The position numbers were made by a program, and so were the translations under genes. From Parasulfitobacter algicola (GTDB taxonomy: Bacteria > Pseudomonadota > Alphaproteobacteria > Rhodobacterales > Rhodobacteraceae): DNA of 64,000 nucleotides. Shown here piece after piece: positions 18,674 through 28,144 of this stretch (position 1 is its first letter; each line of letters opens with the position of its first letter). Where the stretch lies: positions 310,001 to 374,000 of the forward strand of contig NZ_JABUFE010000002.1 in assembly GCF_013315265.1 (NCBI RefSeq), given 5' to 3'. Below the pieces are notes generated by a model. The model did not search any database. It saw nothing but the letters and a program-made list of their open reading frames with translations, and was not told the DNA's origin.

Positions 18674-18837
18674 GATTTACGATGTCCACAAGGGCATGGG
18701 CTTTTCCCAAGGCGAAAACGTCCGCAGCCGCCGCATTTTTTGGATGCAAGTCGCGCCTGCCCTGGAAATTTCAAACGACCAAACATCGCAAGCACGGCGA
18801 TACCGATCAGGAAAAGGGTAACAATTTTAACCAACAC
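18670..18837 (-). CDS. Tiny membrane protein with a Cys-rich zinc-ribbon-like tail
   Basis: A 55-residue protein read from a GTG at 18837, one base after the upstream S49 protease gene ends. One membrane helix (VKIVTLFLIGIAVLAMFG) is followed by a basic linker and the tail CGGCGRFRLGKSPCPCG, a C-x2-C...C-x-C pattern fitting a small metal-binding knuckle. The function is unknown. The stop overlaps the antiporter start, so the protease, this gene and the antiporter look co-translated. It would easily be missed because it is short and lacks an ATG. Confidence 0.7.
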   Translation of the reverse strand: MLVKIVTLFLIGIAVLAMFGRLKFPGQARLASKKCGGCGRFRLGKSPCPCGHRKS

Positions 18838-18838
18838 T

Positions 18839-19660
18839 CTATAGGCCAAATCGGGCAAATTGCGCCCGTTCCTCGACCTGGTGCGTGACATCCGATATCA
18901 CCTGCATGCCAAACCTTTGCAGAAATGGCTTGCGCATTTCGTAGGCTTTCAGTCTCACCTTATCGCCAAACAGTTCTTTCATCTTCGGAACCAGATGGCC
19001 GACCCCATCAACCAGCCCGATATCAACCGCTTTTTCGCCCACCCAAATTTCCCCCGTGAACAAGTCTTGATCTTCTGGCAGTTTTGCGCCCCGCCTTGAT
19101 TTTACCTGCGCTATAAAAACGTCATGCAGTTGTTCAAGTATACCCTTTAGCCGCTTTACATCCGCAGGCTTTTCAGCTCGGAACGGGTCAAGCATGCTTT
19201 TGGATTGCCCGGCGGTATAGACCCGCCGTTGAATGCCGTAATTTTCGATGAATTTGTTCAAACCAAACCCTGATGAAATTACACCGATCGAACCAACAAC
19301 AGATGTCGGGTCGATCCAGATTTCGTCAGCGGCAGTGGCCAGCCAATATCCGCCCGATGCAGCGACATCTTCGACAAAGGCATAGACAGGTACATCGTTT
19401 TCTTCGGAAAGGCGGCGAATGCGGGCCCCTATCAGCGAACTTTGCACAGGCGATCCGCCAGGCGAATTTATGATCAGTGCGACTGCTTTGGGTTTGCCCC
19501 TTGAAAAGGCCTTGTCCAGAACCGGAGCAATCGCATCATCGTTCAAACCACGTGCGCCTGATGCAATCATGCCATTCAGCCGTACGACCGACACCAAGGG
19601 GTCGGATTTCATAAAAGGGATCCAGCGCTTCATGATGGGCATGTAGAGTGCGACCCCCAC
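18839..19660 (-). CDS. S49-family signal peptide peptidase (SohB/SppA-like)
   Basis: A 273-residue serine protease; the start could be ATG 19660 or ATG 19633 (MKRWIPFMKSDPLV). The S49 core is clear: LIINSPGGSPVQSS, the nucleophile Ser in EDVAASGGYWLATAADEI (about residue 101), VGSIGVISSGFG, and the general-base Lys in AGQSKSMLDPF (about residue 152). No strong N-terminal membrane anchor is visible, unlike E. coli SppA; it resembles the short alphaproteobacterial forms. In the family it degrades leftover signal peptides or membrane proteins. Confidence 0.9.
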   Translation of the reverse strand: MGVALYMPIMKRWIPFMKSDPLVSVVRLNGMIASGARGLNDDAIAPVLDKAFSRGKPKAVALIINSPGGSPVQSSLIGARIRRLSEENDVPVYAFVEDVAASGGYWLATAADEIWIDPTSVVGSIGVISSGFGLNKFIENYGIQRRVYTAGQSKSMLDPFRAEKPADVKRLKGILEQLHDVFIAQVKSRRGAKLPEDQDLFTGEIWVGEKAVDIGLVDGVGHLVPKMKELFGDKVRLKAYEMRKPFLQRFGMQVISDVTHQVEERAQFARFGL

Positions 19661-19714
19661 CGGAACAAGGCATACCCCTAAATCAGATTTATGTGTTGCT
19701 TGTGATCAACGCCT

Positions 19715-20476
19715 TTAGCTGCGAATTCTGTACCCGGTTTTGAAAATCCACCAGATTACGCCTAGACAAATACCGGTGAAGATCCCGATTGCCATCAGGC
19801 TGATCCAGATATCCACATCGGCCACGCCAAAAAACGACCAGCGAAATCCCGAGATCAGGTAAACCACCGGGTTGAACAGCGTAATCGTCTGCCATGCCGG
19901 GGGCAGCATTGAAATGGAATAGAAACTGCCGCCCAGAAAAACAAGCGGTGTGATGACCAAAAGCGGGATCAGTTGCAGCTGTTCAAAATTTTGTGCCCAT
20001 ATACCGATAATAAAGCCCAAAAGGCTGAACGACAGGCAGGTCAGCACCAAGAAGGCCAGCATTGCAATAGGGTGTGCAATCTGCAGATCGACAAAGAAAT
20101 AAGCTGTCGCCAGGATCACAATTCCCACGAACAGCGCCTTGGTCGCAGCCGCACCGACATACCCGATCACGATCTCGAAAAAGCTGATGGGAGCTGATAG
20201 AAGTTCATAGATCGTGCCAATAAATTTCGGAAAATATATCCCGAATGATGCATTCGATGTGGCCTGCGTCATCACACTTAGCATGATCAAACCTGGCACG
20301 ATAAAAGCGGCATAACTGACACCATCAACCTGTTCGATCCGACTGCCAATGGCTGCGCCAAAGACCACAAAATAAAGCGATGTTGATAAAACAGGTGATA
20401 AAAAGCTTTGTGCCAGTGTTCTGAAAAAGCGTGCCATCTCAAAAACATAGATGGCTTTGATTGCCTGGAAATTCAT
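19715..20476 (-). CDS. ABC-2 type transporter permease
   Basis: A 253-residue membrane protein with six predicted helices and the ABC-2 family pattern: [30 protein letters not shown], and [19 protein letters not shown] ahead of [14 protein letters not shown]. It resembles the YadH/NodJ group of exporters. Its ATG overlaps the stop of the ATPase gene by 4 bases, so the two form one exporter. The substrate is unknown. Confidence 0.93.
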   Translation of the reverse strand: MNFQAIKAIYVFEMARFFRTLAQSFLSPVLSTSLYFVVFGAAIGSRIEQVDGVSYAAFIVPGLIMLSVMTQATSNASFGIYFPKFIGTIYELLSAPISFFEIVIGYVGAAATKALFVGIVILATAYFFVDLQIAHPIAMLAFLVLTCLSFSLLGFIIGIWAQNFEQLQLIPLLVITPLVFLGGSFYSISMLPPAWQTITLFNPVVYLISGFRWSFFGVADVDIWISLMAIGIFTGICLGVIWWIFKTGYRIRS

Positions 20477-21399
20477 GCTTCTTCCTTTACAAGATCAACG
20501 AATATATCTTCCAGCGAACTTTGCCTGGTTTGCAGATCTTTCATCTGCAAACCGGCTTTTTGCAGATCTGACAACAGTGTCGTAATGCCGGTACGCGATG
20601 ATGTTGTTTCATAGCTATAAATCAGGGCCATCCCATCCCCTGATCGCATCAGATCATAACTTGCCAAGGCATCAGGAATATTCGCAACGGCGTCCTGCAG
20701 TTCGATTGTCAGACGTTTTTGACCCATCCGCTGCATCAGATCCTCTTTCGGTTCGACCAGCAGGATGCGACCCTGATTGATCACGCCGACACGATCCGCA
20801 ATCGCTTCGGCCTCTTCAATATAATGGGTGGTCAGAATGATCGTTACGCCATCGGCTTTCAGGTTTGCGACGACGTCCCACATGTCTTTACGCAGTTCAA
20901 CATCGACACCGGCGGTGGGTTCATCCAGAAATAAGACGCGGGGTTCGTGACTAAGTGCTTTGGCAATCAGTACGCGTCGCTTCATACCGCCGGACAGTTC
21001 CATGACCTTGGCACTGCGTTTGTCCCAAAGGGACAATTGGTGCAGAATTTTTTCGATATAGGCGTCATTTTTTGGCTTGCCGAAAAGCCCGCGCGACAGC
21101 TTTACGGTATTCATCACCTTTTCAAACGGCTCAAGCGATAGCTCCTGTGGCACCAAGCCGATCAAACTGCGGGCCGCACGGTAATCTGTAATCACATCAT
21201 GTCCCGCAACGGTGATTTTGCCACCTGATGGAGTTGTAATGCCACAAATCGTTGAGATCAAAGTGGTTTTACCCGCTCCATTCGGCCCTAAAAGCGCAAG
21301 AATTTCACCTTCTTCGATCTGAAGATCGACGCCTTTCAGTGCCTCAAAGCCAGAATCGTAAACTTTGGTCACGTTCTCAACACTTACTACAGTCGGCAT
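20473..21399 (-). CDS. ABC transporter ATP-binding protein (YadG-like)
   Basis: A 308-residue ATPase partner of the downstream permease. Walker [10 protein letters not shown] (about 38-46), signature ELSGGMKRR (about 138), Walker [14 protein letters not shown] and the switch His in [11 protein letters not shown] are all intact. The C-terminal extension (about 230-308) is typical of the ABC-2/YadG/DrrA group. The sequence gives no substrate. Confidence 0.94.
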   Translation of the reverse strand: MPTVVSVENVTKVYDSGFEALKGVDLQIEEGEILALLGPNGAGKTTLISTICGITTPSGGKITVAGHDVITDYRAARSLIGLVPQELSLEPFEKVMNTVKLSRGLFGKPKNDAYIEKILHQLSLWDKRSAKVMELSGGMKRRVLIAKALSHEPRVLFLDEPTAGVDVELRKDMWDVVANLKADGVTIILTTHYIEEAEAIADRVGVINQGRILLVEPKEDLMQRMGQKRLTIELQDAVANIPDALASYDLMRSGDGMALIYSYETTSSRTGITTLLSDLQKAGLQMKDLQTRQSSLEDIFVDLVKEEA

Positions 21400-21618
21400 T
21401 TGAGTGCTCCTTGATCAGAGCGCCTTGTCTAAACTGCGCATATTCAAAGGAAAACACTTTTTAATGCACAGGTCTGTGTGAATTTTTGAAAGACTGTTTG
21501 TTTTTTGTGCTTTTGGATGCACTTTTTCATATCTATCGGCGAAGTCTGACCGAGCGACGGAATTGTTGCTGGACCTTGTGCGTGCAAGCATCGATCAAGT
21601 CGCAAGGGGGATTGGTGC

Positions 21619-22488
21619 ATGACATGTTTTGAGGCCAGGCAGGCTGTGTCGGCCTATGGTCATATTGATTATAAACTGTATATTCCAAAGCGTCCTTCTA
21701 AACGCCCTGCACTTTTGATCATGTTGCATGGGTGTACACAGGACCCAGATGATTTTTCTGTCGGGACCGGGATGAATGCGCTGGCGGATCGCTATGGTTT
21801 TCTGATTGCCTATCCGCATCAGAAACGGTCCAATAATATAAACCGCTGTTGGAACTGGTATTTGCCAGATCATCAGGGTCAGATCGGCGAACCTGCAAGG
21901 ATCGTTCAAATTGTGGATGATCTGATTGCAGAACATGGTGTGCATCCAAGAAAGATCTATGCCGCTGGATTATCGGCTGGTGGGGCTATGGCGGCTATAT
22001 TAGGGCGGGCATATCCTGAAAGATTTGCAGCCATCGGGGTGCATTCAGGTGTTCCGACTGAGGCTGCAACAAATGTAGCTGGCGCCATGATCGCCATGCG
22101 TCACGGTGGGCGCGGATTTGTTGGACCAGGATCAACCAGAACAATCATCTTTCAAGGTCAAAAAGATCGCGTGGTCTGCCCCAAAAATGCCGACCGACTT
22201 GCGGCGGCTGAACCTGAGTTCGCGCAAGGTGGGCTGCGGCGTAAACAGATCACCCGGAACACCCGCGTGTGCAACAGGATAAAACTGCGCCGTCAAAAGC
22301 CTCAGGCGCATGTCGAATACTGGCTTATCGACGGGCTTGGCCATGCATGGTCTGGGGGCCATGCGCCTGGCAGTTATACTGATTCAAAGGGGCCGGACGC
22401 ATCGGTTGAAATGGCCAGGTTTTTTCTGTCACGCAATTGGCTGGCGCACTATATTTTGCGACTACTGCGCCTGTTACGATTGAAATAA
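21619..22488 (+). CDS. PHB-depolymerase-family esterase
   Basis: A 289-residue alpha/beta hydrolase of the poly(3-hydroxybutyrate) depolymerase/LpqC type. Visible features are the oxyanion-region motif LLIMLHGCTQDPDDF, the nucleophile elbow AAGLSAGGAMAAIL (Ser about residue 117), and the late His in IDGLGHAWSGG. No signal peptide is seen, so it is probably cytoplasmic and may act on intracellular polyester or on other esters. A strong purine run (AAGGGGG) precedes the ATG. The SGNH hydrolase follows 35 bases later. Confidence 0.88.
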   Translation: MTCFEARQAVSAYGHIDYKLYIPKRPSKRPALLIMLHGCTQDPDDFSVGTGMNALADRYGFLIAYPHQKRSNNINRCWNWYLPDHQGQIGEPARIVQIVDDLIAEHGVHPRKIYAAGLSAGGAMAAILGRAYPERFAAIGVHSGVPTEAATNVAGAMIAMRHGGRGFVGPGSTRTIIFQGQKDRVVCPKNADRLAAAEPEFAQGGLRRKQITRNTRVCNRIKLRRQKPQAHVEYWLIDGLGHAWSGGHAPGSYTDSKGPDASVEMARFFLSRNWLAHYILRLLRLLRLK

Positions 22489-22523
22489 CGTCCAGATATA
22501 GTCTGTATGGAAAGCGCATAGGG

Positions 22524-23303
22524 ATGTATCATCAACCTGTTATGCAGTTTGCCATATATCTGATCAGCCATATCGTCTTGTTGCCTGTATTGGCATTTCA
22601 AGCGGTTCAAGTCCGTAAAAAAGCTTTGGTTTTGCCTGAACCTGCTGGTGAGCGACGCGGTACGATTGGACGTGGCTTACAGCTAAAGATGTTGATCTTG
22701 GGTGATTCATCGGCCGCGGGCGTGGGTGTTGAACATCAAGATCAGGCGCTTGCAGGGCTGGTGACACGTCACCTTGCAGCGGGCTATACCGTCGAATGGC
22801 AATTGGTCGCGAAAACAGGTGCGACGACCGCGTCGACACTGCGGCACCTTCAGGCTCAGCCTGCGATGGTGTTTGATGTCATCGTGGTGTCACTGGGCGT
22901 CAACGATGTGACAAGCGGGGTGTCCCTGAAAAAGTGGTTGCAAAACTATACAGCATTAATGGATTTCCTGGCGTTCGAATATGAAGCAAAACGGATATAT
23001 GTGTCGGGCTTGCCGCCCCTTGGATCGTTTCCCTTGCTGCCGCACCCTTTGCGCTGGGTACTTGGCCGACAGGCCGTTAAATTTGACCATCACCTGCAAA
23101 CAATTATCGAAAGCCGGACAGACTGCAGTTATATATCGCTATCTTTTCCGATGGATCCAGACCTGATGGCATCAGACGGGTTTCACCCCGGCCCGCGCGC
23201 TTATCAGGTTTGGGCGCAGTTGGTTGTGCAGCAAATCAAGTCCGAAAGCACGCTTAGTCCTGCCGGATCAGCCCGGTCAATGCTGCAGCGGCCAAGGCGG
23301 TAA
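22524..23303 (+). CDS. SGNH/GDSL-type hydrolase with N-terminal membrane helix
   Basis: I read 259 residues from the ATG at 22524 (MYHQPVMQFAIYL); an in-frame start at 22437 would overlap the previous gene. One N-terminal helix (FAIYLISHIVLLPVLAFQAV) is followed by the SGNH blocks: LILGDSSAAGVG (nucleophile Ser), GATTAST, VSLGVNDV and the final DGFHPG with the Asp/His pair. It is probably an anchored esterase/lipase. Its last 50 bases overlap the end of the convergent beta-helix gene. Confidence 0.85.
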   Translation: MYHQPVMQFAIYLISHIVLLPVLAFQAVQVRKKALVLPEPAGERRGTIGRGLQLKMLILGDSSAAGVGVEHQDQALAGLVTRHLAAGYTVEWQLVAKTGATTASTLRHLQAQPAMVFDVIVVSLGVNDVTSGVSLKKWLQNYTALMDFLAFEYEAKRIYVSGLPPLGSFPLLPHPLRWVLGRQAVKFDHHLQTIIESRTDCSYISLSFPMDPDLMASDGFHPGPRAYQVWAQLVVQQIKSESTLSPAGSARSMLQRPRR

Positions 23304-24828
23304 TGATCCAACCAAGCGTTTTGGCAAACCAACGCATCCACCATCCCGCCCGGCCCCATGGGCTGCGCGAGGTCGAAGGCGCCCAGGCGTTTTCCTGTCC
23401 CAGTGAAATTAAAGGGATCACCAGATCAGCGGAATAGGCGAATGCGTTGAAGGTTTCCCAATCCTGCCCAGCTTGCCCAGGTTGCGACCAGAACGCGCCT
23501 GGATTATCCGAATGCAGCTGTGTCGCAGTGATCCAATCCTTTGATACCAGAATGGGTGCGGCGTTCGGTGTCATATCGCCTGCGTCCCAGGTTTTTTGAT
23601 AAAACAATCCCAACCCCATGATCAGCACAAATGCGAATAGAACAGCACGACCCGGCCGATAGCCATACCCAACGGTCAACCGCAGCAGCGTATCTGTCAG
23701 CCCCATCAGCGCCCACCGAATTCCGCGACCGTTTTCCTGACGCAGCAACAGACGGTTTTCCCGGCGCAGCAGTCGTTCTTTGTGCATCAAAACCAGGCGC
23801 GCGTCATTGCGGTGGCCCAACTGCTGCATCACATGGGCCAATTGTTCATAAGGTTGCGCGGTAAAGGGCATATCCGCAGGTCGACGTTCCAGCCAGGCCA
23901 ACCGCGTATCCACGCCGGTTTTAGTGTGCCGGGAAAAGTCATTGTACCGAAACCCATCCAACCGCAGCGGATAACCTGCGCCCGGTCCTTCTGGTTCGTC
24001 TTTTAGTTTGTCGACCGATGCGCCTGCCAGATTAACAATCCCGCGACTGATCTGATTATCCTGGAAAAACAAAATGCCACCAACCTGGGCGCGCGCAAGG
24101 CTTAGCGCCATATCGCGACCGTGTTCTTCCGTGGCGCTAAAGACGCCTTCGCCTATCACGCTTTCTTTCAAACTGACGCTGGTATTTGAGACAAAGAAAT
24201 CATGCGCAACGCGTGCGGATGAAAAGAACAATGTTCCCACTGCCACAAGCGATGTGATCCCATCCGAATAAGGATAGTTGCCCAGAAATACCGACCCGTC
24301 CACGCGCAATGATGGGGCAAAGACCGCATCCTGACCAGGGGCTTCAATATGTGCGGCACAGATTTGAAGATCGCCATTGATGCGCGCGCCTGCAAGGCTG
24401 ATTTCGCCTTCGATCCGCGTTTCCGACCGCAGATATAATGATCCTGCAAAACTGGCATTATCGGCTGCCATGCCTTTCAGCAAACAACCCGAGATGTGCA
24501 AACCACGTAATCTTGTATTCACAAGGGAAATGTCGCTGTCCAAATGGCATTGCGTCAGCGTTATATCATGTTCAAGATCGCATCCCTGAAGATCCAGCGC
24601 GCCCGTGATCCAGGCGCCGCGCAAGCGTAGGCCCTTATCATGCAGACGAAAACTGGGATCTTCGTTCAATAGAATGGCACGAATGACATCGGCACGAATT
24701 GCGCGGTCTTGCGATGCCTCAATGGGTCGTTCACCGTCACCAATTGTGATGCGGGATGGTCCACTGCATTCAGCAACCAGCCTTTCTTCAGCCAGGGACA
24801 GCGGGGCGTGGTTTTCAATAAGCGGCAT
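23254..24828 (-). CDS. Large beta-helix-like protein with C-terminal membrane segments
   Basis: A 524-residue protein without a signal peptide. Residues of about 55-290 show short repeated strand patterns (LRLRGAWITGALDLQGCDL, LRGLHISGCLLKGM, SLAGARINGDLQICAA) that resemble a right-handed beta-helix of pentapeptide or bactofilin type. After a linker come two membrane helices (AVLFAFVLIMGLGLFYQ, about 395-411, and TLGWIITALAAAALTGLI at the end), with a Trp/Asn-rich stretch between. Similar proteins are sometimes labelled 'membrane-associated oxidoreductase', but no cofactor motif is visible, so I do not assign an activity. Confidence 0.75.
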   Translation of the reverse strand: MPLIENHAPLSLAEERLVAECSGPSRITIGDGERPIEASQDRAIRADVIRAILLNEDPSFRLHDKGLRLRGAWITGALDLQGCDLEHDITLTQCHLDSDISLVNTRLRGLHISGCLLKGMAADNASFAGSLYLRSETRIEGEISLAGARINGDLQICAAHIEAPGQDAVFAPSLRVDGSVFLGNYPYSDGITSLVAVGTLFFSSARVAHDFFVSNTSVSLKESVIGEGVFSATEEHGRDMALSLARAQVGGILFFQDNQISRGIVNLAGASVDKLKDEPEGPGAGYPLRLDGFRYNDFSRHTKTGVDTRLAWLERRPADMPFTAQPYEQLAHVMQQLGHRNDARLVLMHKERLLRRENRLLLRQENGRGIRWALMGLTDTLLRLTVGYGYRPGRAVLFAFVLIMGLGLFYQKTWDAGDMTPNAAPILVSKDWITATQLHSDNPGAFWSQPGQAGQDWETFNAFAYSADLVIPLISLGQENAWAPSTSRSPWGRAGWWMRWFAKTLGWIITALAAAALTGLIRQD

Positions 24829-24897
24829 TCGGCAGTGACCTTAACAAATCTTGATGAACCCTAGAACGCCAATCCTGTAAATACCAGATATTGCTAA

Positions 24898-25383
24898 TTA
24901 TTCGTCTTTGATCTTCATGATGATGCAAGTGGTCGACCCGGTTGCATAAAGTGTGCCATCAGAAATCCCGCGAATTTCACCTGTCGCAATGCCCGTTGAT
25001 CTGCCTGCATGACTGACCACGCCTGTGGCCTCTATTTCAGTATCCAAGGGGATGCTGCGCGCGATGTTTATTTTGTATTCCAATGTCGTATAAAGCGACC
25101 CCTTTGGTACTTTGGTCATCACAGCACAAGCCATCGCGCTGTCCAGAAGCGTGCCATACCAGCCGCCATGCACGGTGCCCATTGGATTGGTATGCGCAAA
25201 ACGGGGCGTCCCGCGAAATGTAACGCGACCTGGTTCAACCATGTGCAGGTGATAATTGAGTGTATCCCCAATTGGTGGCGCGGGCATCTGAGCATCTAAA
25301 ATAGCTCGCATTGCCTCAAGCCCAGACATCGACAAAAGCTTGTCCCGGTTTGGAAGATCTTCAAAAGACAGGGCTTTTAACAT
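24898..25383 (-). CDS. PaaI-family hotdog thioesterase
   Basis: I read 161 residues from the ATG at 25383, which has GGAG six bases upstream. The hotdog core NPMGTVHGGWYGTLLDSAMACAV (about 70-92; the Gly-Gly-Trp turn and the Asp in the helix) and LYTTLEYKINIARSI are typical of PaaI/YigI-like acyl-CoA thioesterases. The substrate is unknown. It lies 37 bases after metF on the same strand and may share its transcript. Confidence 0.88.
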   Translation of the reverse strand: MLKALSFEDLPNRDKLLSMSGLEAMRAILDAQMPAPPIGDTLNYHLHMVEPGRVTFRGTPRFAHTNPMGTVHGGWYGTLLDSAMACAVMTKVPKGSLYTTLEYKINIARSIPLDTEIEATGVVSHAGRSTGIATGEIRGISDGTLYATGSTTCIIMKIKDE

Positions 25384-25420
25384 CGCACACTCCGCATAAT
25401 TCACGCGAAGCGTATCTGGC

Positions 25421-26290
25421 TTAGGCAACGTTTTCCAGACGCACTTGCGGTGTCACACCAAGTGCATGGCACACATCACGGGTCAACTCGGGGCGGTTGA
25501 GCGTATAGAAATGAAGATGATCTACCCCGCCTTCCAGCAAATCGCTGCAAAGTTCGCTGCAAATTGCAGTGGCCAGAAGATCTTCGCGATCATCGCGCTT
25601 GGCTGTAACAAAGGTGTCGTCTAGCCATTGCGGAATTGTGGTGCCACAACTTTGGGCAAATTTGCGCACGCCGGTCCAGTTTTCGATTGGCAAGATACCA
25701 GGAATGATCGGCGCTGTGATCCCTGCCTTATCACAAGCATCACGGAACCGGAAAAAGGTATCCGCTTCAAAGAAAAACTGTGTGATTGCGGAATGCGCGC
25801 CCGCGTCGATTTTGCGTTTCAACCAGTCCACGTCGGCCTGTGCGCTGACTGCTTCTGGGTGCGCCTCGGGGTATGCGCCGACCCGAATGTTGAACTTGCC
25901 AGTTTCTGCCAAGGCTGTGATCAATTCGCATGAATCATTAAAGCCATCTTTATGTGGCTCAAACCCGTTTGATCCTTTTGGTGGATCGCCCCGCAATGCG
26001 ACAATATCAGTCACGCCTGAGACTGCATAGCTTTCCGCAATTTCAAGGGTTTCGTCGCGTGTTGCATCCACGCATGTCAGGTGCGCGGCCACGTTCAACC
26101 CGCTTGTTTTATGGATTGCATCAACCGCCTCATGCGTCAATTTTCGTGTTGTTCCGCCCGCGCCATAGGTCACGGAAACAAAATCTGGCTGCAAAGGCGC
26201 AAGTGTTTGAACCGTATCCCACAGTCGAAATGATGCCTCCAAAGACTTGGGTGGAAAGAATTCGAACGAAATCTGCGGACGGGTCATCAT
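25421..26290 (-). CDS. metF: Methylenetetrahydrofolate reductase MetF
   Basis: A 289-residue FAD-dependent TIM-barrel enzyme that makes 5-methyl-THF for methionine synthesis. Signatures are ISFEFFPPK near the start, FVSVTYGAGGTTR, AHLTCVDATRDE, IVALRGDPPKG and QFFFEADTFFRF. It is divergent from metR, with a perfect MetR-type operator between them, so it is likely regulated by MetR and homocysteine. The first ATG (26290) or the second (26287) may be used. Confidence 0.97.
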   Translation of the reverse strand: MMTRPQISFEFFPPKSLEASFRLWDTVQTLAPLQPDFVSVTYGAGGTTRKLTHEAVDAIHKTSGLNVAAHLTCVDATRDETLEIAESYAVSGVTDIVALRGDPPKGSNGFEPHKDGFNDSCELITALAETGKFNIRVGAYPEAHPEAVSAQADVDWLKRKIDAGAHSAITQFFFEADTFFRFRDACDKAGITAPIIPGILPIENWTGVRKFAQSCGTTIPQWLDDTFVTAKRDDREDLLATAICSELCSDLLEGGVDHLHFYTLNRPELTRDVCHALGVTPQVRLENVA

Positions 26291-26336
26291 GTATCCAGTC
26301 GTTTTTGGTTTCGCTCTTGTCGCATTTCGCTAAAGA

Positions 26337-26349
26337 TGAAACAACTTCA
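26337..26349. promoter_or_regulatory. MetR-type operator between metF and metR
   Basis: The 13-mer TGAAACAACTTCA is an exact TGAA-N5-TTCA palindrome, the E. coli MetR consensus as I remember it. It lies 35 bases before the metR ATG and 47 bases before metF, where a LysR-type regulator would control both. Confidence 0.75.
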
Positions 26350-26383
26350 TAATTCTCAAGATAACTATGAGTCTAACCCCAAG

Positions 26384-27289
26384 ATGCATATTGAGTTCCG
26401 CCACCTGCGCACAATAAAAGCCATCCATGACACGGGCGGGCTGGCCAAGGCTGCAGATCAGCTGAATATCACACAATCCGCCCTAAGCCATCAGGTCAAG
26501 GGCATTGAGGAACAAGCGGGCGTCGAGCTGTTCGTGCGTCGGTCTAAGCCATTGAAACTATCTTCGGCGGGTATGAAACTGCTGGCGACAGCTGAAAAAA
26601 TCTTGCCCGAAATCGCAGCGCTTGAGGCCGACTTTGCAGGGCTGCAAGCGGGCAAATCCGGCCGTCTGCATATAGCCATCGAATGCCACGCCTGCTTTGA
26701 ATGGCTGTTTCCCGTGCTGGAAGAATTCCGCAAAGCCTGGCCCGATGTGGACGTTGATATCTTGCCGGGGCTTGCATTTGATGCATTGCCAGCATTGCGT
26801 CGCGAAAAGGTGGATCTGGTGGTGTCCTCTGATCCTGAAACACTGGAAGGTGTTGATTTCAATCCACTTTTTGATTATTCGCCCATGTTTGTTGCCTCAA
26901 GCCAGCATCCTCTGGCTAAGAAAACCTTTGTTGAGGCACAGGATTTTGCAGGCCAAACGTTAATCACATATCCGGTTGAACGCACACGTCTGGATATCTT
27001 TAGCCAGCTTTTGATCCCCGCGCGCGTTGAACCAGCCGCTATCCGTCAGGTCGAACTGACGGCCGTTATTTTACTGCTGGTCGCATCAAACCGCGGTGTT
27101 GCTGTGCTGCCCGATTGGGTCATTCGAGAGGTAAAATACAACTCTGATTACGTGACGCGCCCATTGACGAAAACCGGTATCACCCGGCGGCTTTACGCGG
27201 CGACCCGTACGGACGACACGACAAAACCCTTCATGGCTCATTTGATCAGACTGGCCAGGACAGAGGCCGTTAAACTGCAGCGGGCCTGA
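26384..27289 (+). CDS. metR: LysR-family regulator of methionine genes, MetR
   Basis: I read 301 residues from the ATG at 26384 (MHIEFRHLRTIKAIHDTGGL). The N-terminal winged HTH includes LAKAADQLNITQSALSHQVKGIEE, and the effector-binding domain includes IAIECHACFEWLFPVL, a stretch typical of MetR. In the family, homocysteine is the co-inducer and met genes are targets. The divergent metF and the palindrome between them support the name. Confidence 0.93.
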   Translation: MHIEFRHLRTIKAIHDTGGLAKAADQLNITQSALSHQVKGIEEQAGVELFVRRSKPLKLSSAGMKLLATAEKILPEIAALEADFAGLQAGKSGRLHIAIECHACFEWLFPVLEEFRKAWPDVDVDILPGLAFDALPALRREKVDLVVSSDPETLEGVDFNPLFDYSPMFVASSQHPLAKKTFVEAQDFAGQTLITYPVERTRLDIFSQLLIPARVEPAAIRQVELTAVILLLVASNRGVAVLPDWVIREVKYNSDYVTRPLTKTGITRRLYAATRTDDTTKPFMAHLIRLARTEAVKLQRA

Positions 27290-27355
27290 ATGTTGCTTGG
27301 CATTCGCCATTGGCCCGGCTATATGCCCGCCTTGGCATGAATATTGGAGTCCGCG

Positions 27356-28144
27356 ATGGCTGGCAGTGCAAATCTGAACGTTATGATCAAAGCAGCCCGC
27401 AAGGCCGGACGTGCTTTGGCAAAAGACTTTCGTGAAGTTGAAAATCTGCAGGTGTCCATGAAAGGTGCCGGGGATTTCGTCAGCCGTGCCGACATCAATG
27501 CAGAAAATATCATCCGCGAAGATTTGACCCTGGCGCGGCCTACCTATGGTTTTTTGGCAGAAGAAAGCGGCGAAACCGAGGGCGAAGATCCCACTCGCCG
27601 CTGGATCGTTGATCCGCTGGACGGCACCACCAATTTTCTGCACGGCATGCCGCACTTTGCGGTTTCTATCGCATTGGAAAATAAGGGACAAATCATAACG
27701 GGCGTGGTTTATGACCCCAGTAAGGATGAACTGTTCTGGGCCGAAAAAGGTCAAGGCGCATGGGTCAATGAAAGCCGCTTGCGGGTGTCAGGGCGCAACA
27801 AGATGATCGAAAGCGTTTTCGCCACGGGATTGCCATTTGGGGGCAGTAAAAATCTGCCACTAACGCTTCAGGAATTGGCGCGGCTTTTACCGGCAACGGC
27901 AGGCGTGCGACGGTGGGGGGCGGCTGCGCTGGATATGGCTTACGTGGCTGCGGGCCGATATGACGGATTTTGGGAACGTGGGCTTAATAATTGGGATTTG
28001 GCGGCAGGCCTGATCATTTTGCGTGAAGCTGGCGGATTGGCTGAGCCCATTGATAAAAAAGCAGATATTTTGGAAGATGGTGAAATTATCTGCGCGAACG
28101 AGGCGATTTTTGATCAGTTTGCGAAAGTGATCCGCAACGTTTAA
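27356..28144 (+). CDS. suhB: Inositol monophosphatase family protein (SuhB-like)
   Basis: I read 262 residues from the ATG at 27356, which has GGAG six bases upstream. Metal-binding motifs are present: EESGE (about 71), DPLDGTTNFLHGMPHF (about 88-103) and the late WDLAAGLIILREAGG. It dephosphorylates inositol phosphates, and in many bacteria SuhB also acts in ribosome biogenesis and antitermination. Its stop overlaps the stop of the convergent aminotransferase gene by 4 bases. Confidence 0.93.
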   Translation: MAGSANLNVMIKAARKAGRALAKDFREVENLQVSMKGAGDFVSRADINAENIIREDLTLARPTYGFLAEESGETEGEDPTRRWIVDPLDGTTNFLHGMPHFAVSIALENKGQIITGVVYDPSKDELFWAEKGQGAWVNESRLRVSGRNKMIESVFATGLPFGGSKNLPLTLQELARLLPATAGVRRWGAAALDMAYVAAGRYDGFWERGLNNWDLAAGLIILREAGGLAEPIDKKADILEDGEIICANEAIFDQFAKVIRNV

